From contig NZ_LSHX01000056.1 in the NCBI RefSeq assembly GCF_001555965.1, positions 1 to 64,000 of the forward strand: DNA of 64,000 nucleotides, given 5' to 3'. The notes beneath the pieces are model-generated. The model had not been told where the DNA came from, made no database searches, and saw only the letters and a list, made by a program, of their open reading frames with translations. Below are positions 23,247 to 31,971 of the stretch, one piece after another (within the stretch, counting starts at the first letter, position 1; every line of letters starts with the position of its first letter). This DNA comes from Sphingomonas sp. CCH21-G11. Its GTDB lineage: Bacteria; Pseudomonadota; Alphaproteobacteria; Sphingomonadales; Sphingomonadaceae. Both the position numbers and the translations under genes were made by a program.

Positions 23247-26200
23247 TCATGAAGGCAGCTCGAACAAGATTCCGACCACCTCCATCAACGCTGTCAATTT
23301 CGGCAGCCCCTGTTCCCCACCGAAACTCAGCAACTCAGCTGGCGTCATTCCATCCGGGTTGAGGCTCTCGAGAATAACAAGCTGGCCGTGCGGTCGGAAC
23401 CGCTTGAGGTACCGGGCGCCAGCATCGTCCACAGCGATCACCAGGCGCCCCTCCAATTGCGCAATTGCCGCGCTCGTCATCGAGACCGGATGAGTGATGA
23501 TGTATTGGCCATCCAGCGCGACGGGTTCAGCACTGCGTCCTTCAACTTGAAACAGCTTGGCGTTCTGGAGCATCGCATGGATCGCCGCGAAATCGGCAAG
23601 CGGTAGGAACTCCACATTGTTTGACTTTGGCGGCGTCGGCAGTCGGTGTTTTGCAAAGAGGGTGCCGACTATCTTGCGCATGTCAATCTGCTCTTTTGGA
23701 GCGATCACGGGTTGGGCGAGCGATGTCGGATCGGTGGCTTGGCCCGTCAGCACGGCGATATGCGGGTGGACTTCGGTTTCGTTGTATCGACGTGCGAGCA
23801 GCTGGTCCTGAAACGTGGTGACGACGAGATTGCGTTCATGCACTTTTGCATAGTTACTCACGATGATCACGTCGCCGATATCAGCCACCGGATCGAGCGT
23901 CCCTGCGGCAAGCTGAAAGGCGGCGTGGTTGTAGAGCGTTACCTGCTGCACTTCCGACAGGTCCGCCATCGTGATCAGGCCGTCGCCCGCGCGCCCATCG
24001 GTCTTCGCTGCCGCAGCGATGCCGGTATGGAAAAACGGGACGGCTTTGAGGTCGGAGGGATCGGTTGCCGGGAACTCCACCACATTGTCCATCCAGGCGA
24101 ACAAGCGCGGCTCGCCCACATGGGCCTCGAATTCGGCAAAGATCTTGAAGCAGGTGTGAAGCCGTGATTCGACCTTTTCTTCCCAGAACTTTCTAACATC
24201 GATCGCCTGCGCGACACCGATCGTGCCGTCGAAATGATGATGCGCCTCATTGATATGCTCCATTGCCTTACCGCCACCGCCGCCCGCGATGTATTCGAGC
24301 AGCTTGTTGAAGGACGGATTGGTGAATGGGGGCACGCTCGCAGTGCGCCGCGCCTTCATCAGCGTGGCGAGCTCGTCTAGGGTCTTGTTGACGATGTTCG
24401 GATCCTCGGCGCGAAGCATGATCTTGAGCAGATCTTCCAGGTAGATGCGGACCTTCTGGACATAGGCGTGCCCCTTCTGGTCGTCGTTCGTGGCCAGTGC
24501 GTCGGCGAAGGCGCTGGCGAGAGAATCTCCGAAAATGATCGTCGCTACCTTTGAAGCGTTGCACAGGCGCACGACCAGGCCCTGCTGACCGGGCAGCTTC
24601 TCCGAGTTGACCAGGATCTGAAAAAATTGGCGCTCATGCGTGATCATGAGGATCTGCGCGCCCGCGATGTCGATCGGATCGGCTTTGCCCAGTCTGGCGA
24701 TCTCCTCTGCCCATTTGCGCTTGTTGCGCGGATCGAAGGTAACCTGAGGATCGTCTAGCAACATCAAAGGAAATGGATTGGCGCCAGCATCGACGATCGC
24801 CTGCTCGCGCACGGCGAGGACGAAGGCCCAAAGGATTGCCCGCAACCAGGAGCTGTTGGCAACCAGGGACGCATCGACGCGTACACCGGGATCGAAGCTG
24901 CCCGCGATGAGGACCGCCTTCTTCTCCAGGGCGGCATCCTCAAACGACAATCGTTCCTTGAAATGGATCCGGTCGAGGATTGCCTTCATGCGCTCGGAGA
25001 GCGCCGAAATCGATCCCGCGGTCTGTGCGGCGACGAGCAGACGCAGATCCTTCAGAGGTATCAGCGCCGTCGCTATAGATTCCCGGACGCGTTGTTGTTC
25101 GTGGATCGGAAGCCATAAATCCGCTTCCTTCGCGGCCGTTCCCAGGTCCTTGGCGAGTTGATCGAGTGGGGCAGCGCGCTCGAGGGCCGCCTCAAGCGCC
25201 TGGACCTTCCCCTCTATGGAGAAGGCCGGATATGTTCCGTCCTCTGCCGCGCTGCCCACCATCTCGCGCCAGGCGGACGCGAACTGGGGTCGATGCGCCT
25301 GCCACCACCCGGCCAAGGCCATCACACGCTCTACTTTGGCGATATAGCTCAGCAGCCCAAATGCCGCCGGTGGCGAGGCCGAATCCGGCACCGTCATGGT
25401 GTGCACGAAGACGGGAAGCTTCTGCGCTATGATGTCAACGGCATCTGACGCGAACGCTGCTACGCCGGTCAGGACAGTCGAGAACGGTGCCCCTTGGACG
25501 AACACCTGCTTGGCAGCCTCTGAAAAGGCTTCGCGCGGCTGCATCGCCCACAAGGTGTCAAAGTGGGCATCAACAGGCTGCGGCACAGAATCGCGGATCG
25601 ACTTCTCGAGCTCCGTACAAACATCGGCCAGCATCCGCTCTGCGACGGATGCTGCCTGCTTGAGGTTGGCAAGCTCATCGGCGAGCGCTGCGCGCTTCTC
25701 GCCGGTCAGCTTTCCCTCGCACAAAGGGCAATCGGCACTTCCGTGAGAATGGAGCGCCGGCTCGTAGAATCGGGATGCTAGCGCCTTCAGCCGCAGCTTC
25801 TGATCCTCGGCCTGTCGCTTGTCCCAAAGGATTGCTTCGGCAAGCCGGGCCCTTGCTTCGGCAAGCAAATTCGGCAACGCCTGAAATTGTGCGTCTCCTG
25901 GAGCATTCGCGAGCGCCTTCCAAGCAGAGAACACATCGACGCCTTTAGAACTGTCGCCCAGTATCGCCCGCGCCGAATTGACCGCAGCCTTGATCGTGCC
26001 ACGATCGTCCGCATTCGCCGTGTCAAGTGTCGATGCGATCTCCGAGGTCAGCACGGCGAGGTGTGCGGCGGCCTGATCCGAAGCCGTCTTCGCGGCGTCG
26101 CGGAGCTCCTGAGCGTAGCCCTTTTCCTCGCGCTTGCCCGCGACTTTCAGGTTGAAGTCGATCGTGACCGCTGTTTGGGCCGCGCGTTCAAAAGCGGCTT

Positions 26201-27119
26201 CGAGGCGCGCCGCAATGGTTTCACCCCCCTTGTCCAGCGCGTATTTGAGAAAACGCTTGGACCGGTGGGTGAAATTGGCCGCGCCATCGGCAATGGCGGC
26301 CAGCTGATCGAGCCCAGTCAGGAGTTTGACCGCATCGTAGATCGACTGGCTGCGCTCGCCAAAGCCGATCCGGGCGAGGCGAGCGGGCATGAGAAGGCCG
26401 ACCTCCAGCAACTGGGGAGCCATCAGGAGATCAGCTGAGATATCGACTTCGATCACAGGCTGGACGCCTGGTGCAGCCAGCAGTCTGCGGTATGCATGGG
26501 CGGTGTTGCCGGCCGGATCTTGGAAGGTCAGCCGCACCCAGGTCTCGGCGGTGCCCGCCAACGCGATAGCGCTGGCGGGATAGGACACGATAGAAGGCCA
26601 GTCTCCCATCGCGGAGCCAGCACCATTCTCGACGGGAGTTCGGATGCCGGTCTCGAGATGCAGGCCGTCTTGGTCTCGGCACCGATAGCCGGTCATCGCC
26701 CATATGATCGCGCTGGCTAGCGACGTCTTGCCCGATCCGTTCTGACCTTCGAGGCACCAGTTTGCCCCGTCGAAAGGTACGGAAAAGACGGGTCCCCCGA
26801 CCTGGTTCAATCCCCCGAAGCCGCTGGTTTCAAGTCTGGCCAGACGCCAGGGGCCGGCATTCGTTGGCGCCCCGCTTTTTTCCGTCTCGGTCGCGGGATC
26901 GAAGGTCTCAAGCTCCCATGCTGCAATCAGATCGTCGAAAAGGCTTTCGTGCGCGTCGGCCACTTTGGATTGCTCGCAGGTGAGCAGGAAGTGGAATAGG
27001 CGCCGCGCGCCGGCGGAGGCGAGGTGCACCGAGCCCGCCTTGTGGTCCCCGAACTTCGCCCAAGTAAGGGGCTGACCAGAAAGAAGCCGTTGTTTTGCTT
27101 CGTAGAATGATAGAGCCAT
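23247..27119 (-). CDS. SMC/Rad50-like ATPase with C-terminal tandem LexA/S24-like domains
   Basis: A 1,290-residue protein, start set at 27119 because GGAGGGG precedes that ATG (the 27146 frame begins at GTG without a site). A ~115-residue N-terminal domain is followed by Walker A GQNGSGKTS (~125), long helical arms, a Rad50-like zinc-hook motif DCPLCEGKL (Cys464/467), Walker B LMLLDDPQVTFD (~785) and the H-loop ITHER (~826). The last ~230 residues I read as two S24-like beta domains: ~1060-1156 (degenerate: AGTLDP, LARRY) and ~1187-1288, keeping a nucleophile-type Ser1196 (VEGRSAEP) and Lys1239 (YLKRF) as in LexA/UmuD. A DNA-end or structure sensor with a protease switch is an inference. It follows the GHKL gene in the same direction with a 268-base gap. 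Confidence 0.7.
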   Translation of the reverse strand: MALSFYEAKQRLLSGQPLTWAKFGDHKAGSVHLASAGARRLFHFLLTCEQSKVADAHESLFDDLIAAWELETFDPATETEKSGAPTNAGPWRLARLETSGFGGLNQVGGPVFSVPFDGANWCLEGQNGSGKTSLASAIIWAMTGYRCRDQDGLHLETGIRTPVENGAGSAMGDWPSIVSYPASAIALAGTAETWVRLTFQDPAGNTAHAYRRLLAAPGVQPVIEVDISADLLMAPQLLEVGLLMPARLARIGFGERSQSIYDAVKLLTGLDQLAAIADGAANFTHRSKRFLKYALDKGGETIAARLEAAFERAAQTAVTIDFNLKVAGKREEKGYAQELRDAAKTASDQAAAHLAVLTSEIASTLDTANADDRGTIKAAVNSARAILGDSSKGVDVFSAWKALANAPGDAQFQALPNLLAEARARLAEAILWDKRQAEDQKLRLKALASRFYEPALHSHGSADCPLCEGKLTGEKRAALADELANLKQAASVAERMLADVCTELEKSIRDSVPQPVDAHFDTLWAMQPREAFSEAAKQVFVQGAPFSTVLTGVAAFASDAVDIIAQKLPVFVHTMTVPDSASPPAAFGLLSYIAKVERVMALAGWWQAHRPQFASAWREMVGSAAEDGTYPAFSIEGKVQALEAALERAAPLDQLAKDLGTAAKEADLWLPIHEQQRVRESIATALIPLKDLRLLVAAQTAGSISALSERMKAILDRIHFKERLSFEDAALEKKAVLIAGSFDPGVRVDASLVANSSWLRAILWAFVLAVREQAIVDAGANPFPLMLLDDPQVTFDPRNKRKWAEEIARLGKADPIDIAGAQILMITHERQFFQILVNSEKLPGQQGLVVRLCNASKVATIIFGDSLASAFADALATNDDQKGHAYVQKVRIYLEDLLKIMLRAEDPNIVNKTLDELATLMKARRTASVPPFTNPSFNKLLEYIAGGGGGKAMEHINEAHHHFDGTIGVAQAIDVRKFWEEKVESRLHTCFKIFAEFEAHVGEPRLFAWMDNVVEFPATDPSDLKAVPFFHTGIAAAAKTDGRAGDGLITMADLSEVQQVTLYNHAAFQLAAGTLDPVADIGDVIIVSNYAKVHERNLVVTTFQDQLLARRYNETEVHPHIAVLTGQATDPTSLAQPVIAPKEQIDMRKIVGTLFAKHRLPTPPKSNNVEFLPLADFAAIHAMLQNAKLFQVEGRSAEPVALDGQYIITHPVSMTSAAIAQLEGRLVIAVDDAGARYLKRFRPHGQLVILESLNPDGMTPAELLSFGGEQGLPKLTALMEVVGILFELPS

Positions 27120-27387
27120 GTCCCCTCCATGGAGGAAGTATAGCACCGCAACCGATTATCGATCCAGAGCGATAACATCTTCAAATTGGATCGATTTCGT
27201 CAGTCAGTAAACTTTGTCGATGGCAGCTTCCATGATGATGCACAGACCATCTCAACGACCGAAATTGGTGCGCACACGTCAGCTTAGGATATGGTTCATT
27301 TCCGCTGGCTCCGCACATGAGTCCAAGATGATCTCCACATTCTCCTTCTGCTTGGATCAAATCCAGCCTTGTGGTCTCGCGACCTGC
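27120..27387 (-). promoter_or_regulatory. Intergenic region with dyads upstream of the SMC/S24 gene
   Basis: No gene is seen. Two overlapping inverted repeats lie 35-75 bases upstream of the start: ATCGATCC (27158-27165) with GGATCGAT (27188-27195), and TTATCG (27156-27161) with CGATAA (27170-27175). They suggest a separate promoter or operator for this gene in addition to read-through from the GHKL gene. Confidence 0.4.
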
Positions 27388-28836
27388 TCAAGCTCGGCTG
27401 AAGAGGCTGGTGAAGAGCGACTTCGGTTCCCGCGCTGGCTTTAGCGCTGCGGCGGCCGTCTGACCGATCACATCTGTAAGCGCGTTCTCGAAATCTCGCG
27501 TGACATCGTCGAACCCGGTCCGCGCGTGGACTATCTCGTGAAGAAGTGTGCCCGCAAAACTCGAAACCGACGAGAGTTGGTCGCGGCGGATCACGATCGA
27601 CTTGGTGGAACCATCCCATAGCCCTAAGGCATCGCTACCGGTTGCAAGTTCCACCCGCATCGTATTGCTCACCCGAATGGACTGCACATGATCGGGCAGT
27701 CCGCCCACAAGAGCGGCGATGGCTTCCACCATGTCGAACACCGAGCGCTCTGCGGTCGAAAGGGAGCCCGGCTCCAAGAAATCGAAGACGAAGCTATCGT
27801 TCCACTCTGTCTGATATTGGCCGAGGTCACGGATCGGCTCACCGCTGAGATCCGTCATGCCGACAACGTCTCTCTGGATGCTATCGGGTATCGTGATGAT
27901 CTTGATCCCGTCGTTCCGTGCGTGGTCTACCGAGGACGAATTCGTCATCAATTGGTCCGCAGTCACAAACAGATATTTGCCGCTGCCGCTAAGGATGCGA
28001 ACAGCGTGAACCGCTACCTCTTTCCAGCGAACTTCGTCGCTGCCAAGGCCAGATTGCAACGCCTGCAGCTGGTCAGCGAGCTCCGAACCGATTTCCGCTT
28101 TCGTTGCGTTAAGAAGCATTTGCTTCACGCGATCAGAATAGGCGGTGCGGCCGACGTTGGTACGCTCACGATTGAGTGCCTTGCGCATCGGCTCGGTGAG
28201 GGCCGTGATGTTGTAGGAGAACGCGAAATTCTCCTCCTCGGCGACCAAAAGGCCAGCCACATAGATCCGCGCGGACACATCCGGCTTTCGTCGGAGGATC
28301 TCGCCGATGCGCGTCGACTCGAGCACTTCCTCCTCTGAGAATCGAAGGAAGAAACTCTTTGCCTTCTCCATCTGCTCATCGCTCAGACCACGCAGAATGA
28401 TAGTCGTGCCGACCATCGACGGATCAGGTGATGGCTGAACCGCAGCATGGAGCGTCACAACATCATCGAAGTCGCGCTTGGCTATCTGAGCAAGGGTGAT
28501 CTCGCCGTGTGCGGATCGAATATTCACGGCGACACCATTGCGATGGAGGGTTGCCATCGCATCTTTCAGGCCAACCCCAAACTTGCCAATGACCTTCCCG
28601 GCATTCCGGAGCTTCTCGGCGTTTTCGTTCTGCGTGAAGTGCTCGTATCGGAGCCCGCGTCCGAAATCGCGGATAGTCCAGTCGCCATCTTCGGTCTTGA
28701 CGACCTCGATGTCGGGGGTGTCGGTCAATTCTTGTTCGTCGATCGCATTGGCAATGAGTTCACGGACCGCATGCGCGCTCTCCCAAGCTTCGAGGATCTT
28801 CTCGATGTTTAGATCGAACAGTCGCGCTGTGGTCAT
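27388..28836 (-). CDS. GHKL-type ATPase with C-terminal HExxH metallopeptidase motif
   Basis: A 482-residue protein. The N-terminal ~200 residues are a GHKL (Hsp90/MutL/histidine-kinase) ATP-binding fold: N-box AVRELIANAIDEQE, G1 box IRDFGRGL, G2 box GKFGVGLKDAM. The middle ~200 residues are unassigned. Near the end lies GTLLHEIVHARTG with HEIVH at 433-437 and a possible third zinc ligand Glu450 in TRDFENAL. Start 28836 (AGGGGC upstream); 28857 with GAGGA upstream is an equal alternative. A nucleotide-switched protease is inferred. It begins about 60 bases after sbcC in the same direction. Confidence 0.75.
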   Translation of the reverse strand: MTTARLFDLNIEKILEAWESAHAVRELIANAIDEQELTDTPDIEVVKTEDGDWTIRDFGRGLRYEHFTQNENAEKLRNAGKVIGKFGVGLKDAMATLHRNGVAVNIRSAHGEITLAQIAKRDFDDVVTLHAAVQPSPDPSMVGTTIILRGLSDEQMEKAKSFFLRFSEEEVLESTRIGEILRRKPDVSARIYVAGLLVAEEENFAFSYNITALTEPMRKALNRERTNVGRTAYSDRVKQMLLNATKAEIGSELADQLQALQSGLGSDEVRWKEVAVHAVRILSGSGKYLFVTADQLMTNSSSVDHARNDGIKIITIPDSIQRDVVGMTDLSGEPIRDLGQYQTEWNDSFVFDFLEPGSLSTAERSVFDMVEAIAALVGGLPDHVQSIRVSNTMRVELATGSDALGLWDGSTKSIVIRRDQLSSVSSFAGTLLHEIVHARTGFDDVTRDFENALTDVIGQTAAAALKPAREPKSLFTSLFSRA

Positions 28837-28896
28837 ACTTGCCCCTGCTTGTTCCATGTATTGTCCTCGAAGTGAGCAAGGTCTCACGTTGCGGCT

Positions 28897-31800
28897 TCAT
28901 GCCGACCTTACTTCGATCTGGCTTCCATTGGCACCCTTGTGCACTGTAAATCCATTGGGAACAGCCTGTTGCACCAACGGCACATGCGAGATGAGGCCCA
29001 CGGCGCGCCGTTCGCCCACGATATTCTGAAGCACCTGCAGAACCTGATCGAGCGTTCCAGCGTCGTTATCGGTGTCTAGGCTGCCGAAGCCTTCATCGAT
29101 GAAAATGGTGTCGAGCCTGATGGCACCGTTTGTCATCTCGACGATGTCGGACAGCCCGAGTGCCAGGGACAAGGCCGCGATGAAAGTTTCGCCGCCGGAA
29201 AGCGTGATAATTTCGCGGGCACGGCCCGTCTCGATATCATGAACTCGGACGTCCAGTCCTCGCTTTGAGCGACCCCCGATGCTCTCGGTGTCGCGCTCAA
29301 ACCGATATCGACCGATGGTCATCGGATCGAGGCGCAGGTTCGCTGCTTCGAGAACCTGATCGAACATCGCACCGATAGCGAATGTTTCGAGACTGGTCCG
29401 CATCTCGTTCTGACCGTCGAAGGCTTCTGCAATTCCTCGCAGCGCGCCCGAGGAATGCTCAAGGGCTTGAAGGTTCCCAAGCTGATCTTTCAGACTGATC
29501 TGCAGATCGACAAGCGATTGGTGCTTCTGCTGAGCAGCAGCGCTATGCTGAACCGCCTCGTCTGCCCCCGCCTGTGCTTGAACGCAGCTCAGACGATAGG
29601 GCTCAAGGCTTTGCCGCTGCGCGTTGCCGACCGCGTTTCTTGCCATCGTTTCTCGTGCGCGGGCTTCAACAAGGGCAGTGTCAAAGCCCGCGATAGCCTT
29701 CTCCAGTGCGGGAATTTCGGCAATATCGGGGATCGCCGCGCGATATTCTGCCTCGGCCATCCCAAGCTCGGTAAGGCGGGCTTCAAATGCTGTTTGCTTT
29801 GCGGCGAGGTCGATCTCGGTGTCGCTGACCGCAGTCGCAGCGCTCTGCAGTGCGGCTGCTGCTTTGATAGCAATGGCATCTAGCTCGCGCTGCTTCGCAT
29901 CGGCATCAGCAAGGGCCTGCTTCCGGCCGCTCAAGTTTCCGGTGGCGGCATCGATTGCGGCCTGCAGACCGTCTTGCTGGCGCAGATTTTCGGGGACTGA
30001 TGCAATCTTCTCGTCGTAAGCTTGTCGGGCCAATGCCTCTGCAGTCGTGGCACCCCCGAACGCGTCGCGAGCCTTTTGGAGGGTCTCTGTCGCTGCCAGC
30101 TTGCGCTTGCGTGCGTCATCCAGTTCCTGGGTGAGAAGGCCGATGTCGACGTGTGCGCCCAAAGCATCGATCTGATCAAGAATAAGCTGCAACTCGCCAT
30201 CGATGTCGCTCGCGCTGCGCTTCGGCTCCGCAAGTCCGTCCAGGACTGCACGCTTTGCGTCGAGTGTGGCACCGGCCGAACTGGCGGCCGCTTGGGCCTC
30301 ACGATCGGCCTTGGCCGCGGCTTGGGCTCCGCCCTGAGCATCGCGCCACGCCTTTTCGAGTGCACCGGCATCGCCTGAACCATGCGCCGGTTCGGGGTGG
30401 TCGCTGGCGCCGCAAACCGGGCAGGGGTGCCCGTTCTGCAATCGCTGGGCAAGGACGCTGGCCTGGGCCGAAAGAAAGGCGCGCTCGTGTGTCTCGGCGA
30501 CAGCGACTGCTTCGATATGGCGAGCCTGCGCGTTGCGGGCAATGGTCGATGCCTTGTCGCAGGCCTCCTGCGACAATTCCACATCTTGCGTCGCCTTTGC
30601 GGAGGCCTGCGCTGCATCGAGCTCGCTCTTCAAACCATCGCGAGTTCCGTTCAGCTTCTGTCGCTCAAGACCATTCGCTTGGGCTGCCGCGAGCGCCGTC
30701 TCCTTCTCTTCGCAGAGATCAGCAGCCTTTGCCTCAGCGTCGGCGGCTTGGGAGTGAGCCTGTTTTGCTCGTTCCAGCCCCGCCTCGGCGGCTTCAAGGT
30801 CAGCCAGACGCTCGGCGGCATCCACCAGAACTTGCTTGTGGCGGTTCAGCTGGTCGATCTTGCGCGCAAAGTCTTCGATCTCATGTTCGCGGGAGCGAAG
30901 ATCGAGCAGCATCGCGCTCGCTGCCGAAAGAGAAGCGCTTGCTTCACTGGCGGCCATTTCAGCGTTGGAGTGTGCTTCAATCGCTGCCCTGTAGCGCCTC
31001 TGGGCATCGGCAACGGTGGCGTCGAGATCCGATATGCGCCGCGCCAGCTCCGCCCGGGATTTGCGGGTTCGCATCGCCTCAAAAGTCAGGCCCTGCCCTT
31101 CGAGCTGCTTGAGTGCAGCGGATGCGGCCTCGACCTCGACAAACCGTTTTTCCTGCTCTTCGGCGGCCGCGTATGCCTTGTTTGCCACTGTGAGCACGGT
31201 CGCCGTCTCGGAAACCGCCAATTGGGCAAACTCATATCGCTCGAGTGCCAAGGCAATGCCGTCATTGAGCTCGTCCGAGCTGTTAAAGCCCTCGGTCTGA
31301 AGGCGGCTCCCGTGAAGGCGATAGCCATCTTCGATCTCGCGCCTGACGTTTGCGGCATCGGCTTTGAGCTTTTCGGTGAGCCGGCGGTAGAGAGAGACGT
31401 CGAACAGCTCCCGCAGAATTTCGAGGCGGTCCTTGCTGTTCGACACCAGGAAACGCTCGAACCTGCCTTGCGGCAACAGGACAATCTGGCGGAACTGCTG
31501 TGCGCCATAGCCGAGAAGACCTTCGACATGGCTGAGGACGGCGCCGACCTTGCGTTCTGCCAGCGGGGTCCCGCAGCAATCCGGACCGACATCATCGATG
31601 GCGATATCAGACACGTCAAAGAGCCAGGCAGCGTGCGACTGCGCGGTAAATCCCTCGCCCTTTGTCTTGGGACGCATCTGGTCAGGTATACGCCTGACAT
31701 AATAGCGCTTTGTCCCCAATTCGAATTGCAGGCTGACTTCAGTGAGGAGGTCGTCAGGCGCGAAATCAGACCTCATGGTCCCTATGCCCTGCTCTTCCTT

Positions 31801-31971
31801 TGCGCCCTCGCCAAACAGGGCAAAGGCAATCGCGCTGAAGATCGACGACTTGCCCGAGCCCGTAGGGCCGTAGATCCCGAAGAGGCCGGCATCCGTTGCC
31901 TCGCGAAAATCGACGGTCTCAGTCCCCCCATAAGGGCCGAAAGCGCTCAGGGTCAGCTTGATCGGCCTCAT
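28897..31971 (-). CDS. sbcC: SbcC-like exonuclease subunit (Rad50 homologue)
   Basis: A 1,024-residue SMC-type ATPase close in size to E. coli SbcC. Walker A YGPTGSGKSS at ~34-43, long coiled-coil arms, the zinc hook CPVCGASDH near 517, the ABC signature LSGGETFIAALSLALGLSD near 925 and Walker B FIDEGFGSLD near 953. With SbcD it forms the Mre11-Rad50 type nuclease that opens hairpins and blocked DNA ends. It overlaps sbcD by four bases. Cargo copies of SbcCD next to defence genes suggest a role in attack on phage DNA rather than housekeeping. Confidence 0.93.
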   Translation of the reverse strand: MRPIKLTLSAFGPYGGTETVDFREATDAGLFGIYGPTGSGKSSIFSAIAFALFGEGAKEEQGIGTMRSDFAPDDLLTEVSLQFELGTKRYYVRRIPDQMRPKTKGEGFTAQSHAAWLFDVSDIAIDDVGPDCCGTPLAERKVGAVLSHVEGLLGYGAQQFRQIVLLPQGRFERFLVSNSKDRLEILRELFDVSLYRRLTEKLKADAANVRREIEDGYRLHGSRLQTEGFNSSDELNDGIALALERYEFAQLAVSETATVLTVANKAYAAAEEQEKRFVEVEAASAALKQLEGQGLTFEAMRTRKSRAELARRISDLDATVADAQRRYRAAIEAHSNAEMAASEASASLSAASAMLLDLRSREHEIEDFARKIDQLNRHKQVLVDAAERLADLEAAEAGLERAKQAHSQAADAEAKAADLCEEKETALAAAQANGLERQKLNGTRDGLKSELDAAQASAKATQDVELSQEACDKASTIARNAQARHIEAVAVAETHERAFLSAQASVLAQRLQNGHPCPVCGASDHPEPAHGSGDAGALEKAWRDAQGGAQAAAKADREAQAAASSAGATLDAKRAVLDGLAEPKRSASDIDGELQLILDQIDALGAHVDIGLLTQELDDARKRKLAATETLQKARDAFGGATTAEALARQAYDEKIASVPENLRQQDGLQAAIDAATGNLSGRKQALADADAKQRELDAIAIKAAAALQSAATAVSDTEIDLAAKQTAFEARLTELGMAEAEYRAAIPDIAEIPALEKAIAGFDTALVEARARETMARNAVGNAQRQSLEPYRLSCVQAQAGADEAVQHSAAAQQKHQSLVDLQISLKDQLGNLQALEHSSGALRGIAEAFDGQNEMRTSLETFAIGAMFDQVLEAANLRLDPMTIGRYRFERDTESIGGRSKRGLDVRVHDIETGRAREIITLSGGETFIAALSLALGLSDIVEMTNGAIRLDTIFIDEGFGSLDTDNDAGTLDQVLQVLQNIVGERRAVGLISHVPLVQQAVPNGFTVHKGANGSQIEVRSA

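Noticed and set aside
27125..27136. CCTCCATGGAGG palindrome at the SMC/S24 start as an operator
   Set aside because: It is explained by a Shine-Dalgarno (GGAGG) meeting its mirror by chance; only 12 bases and no second copy.
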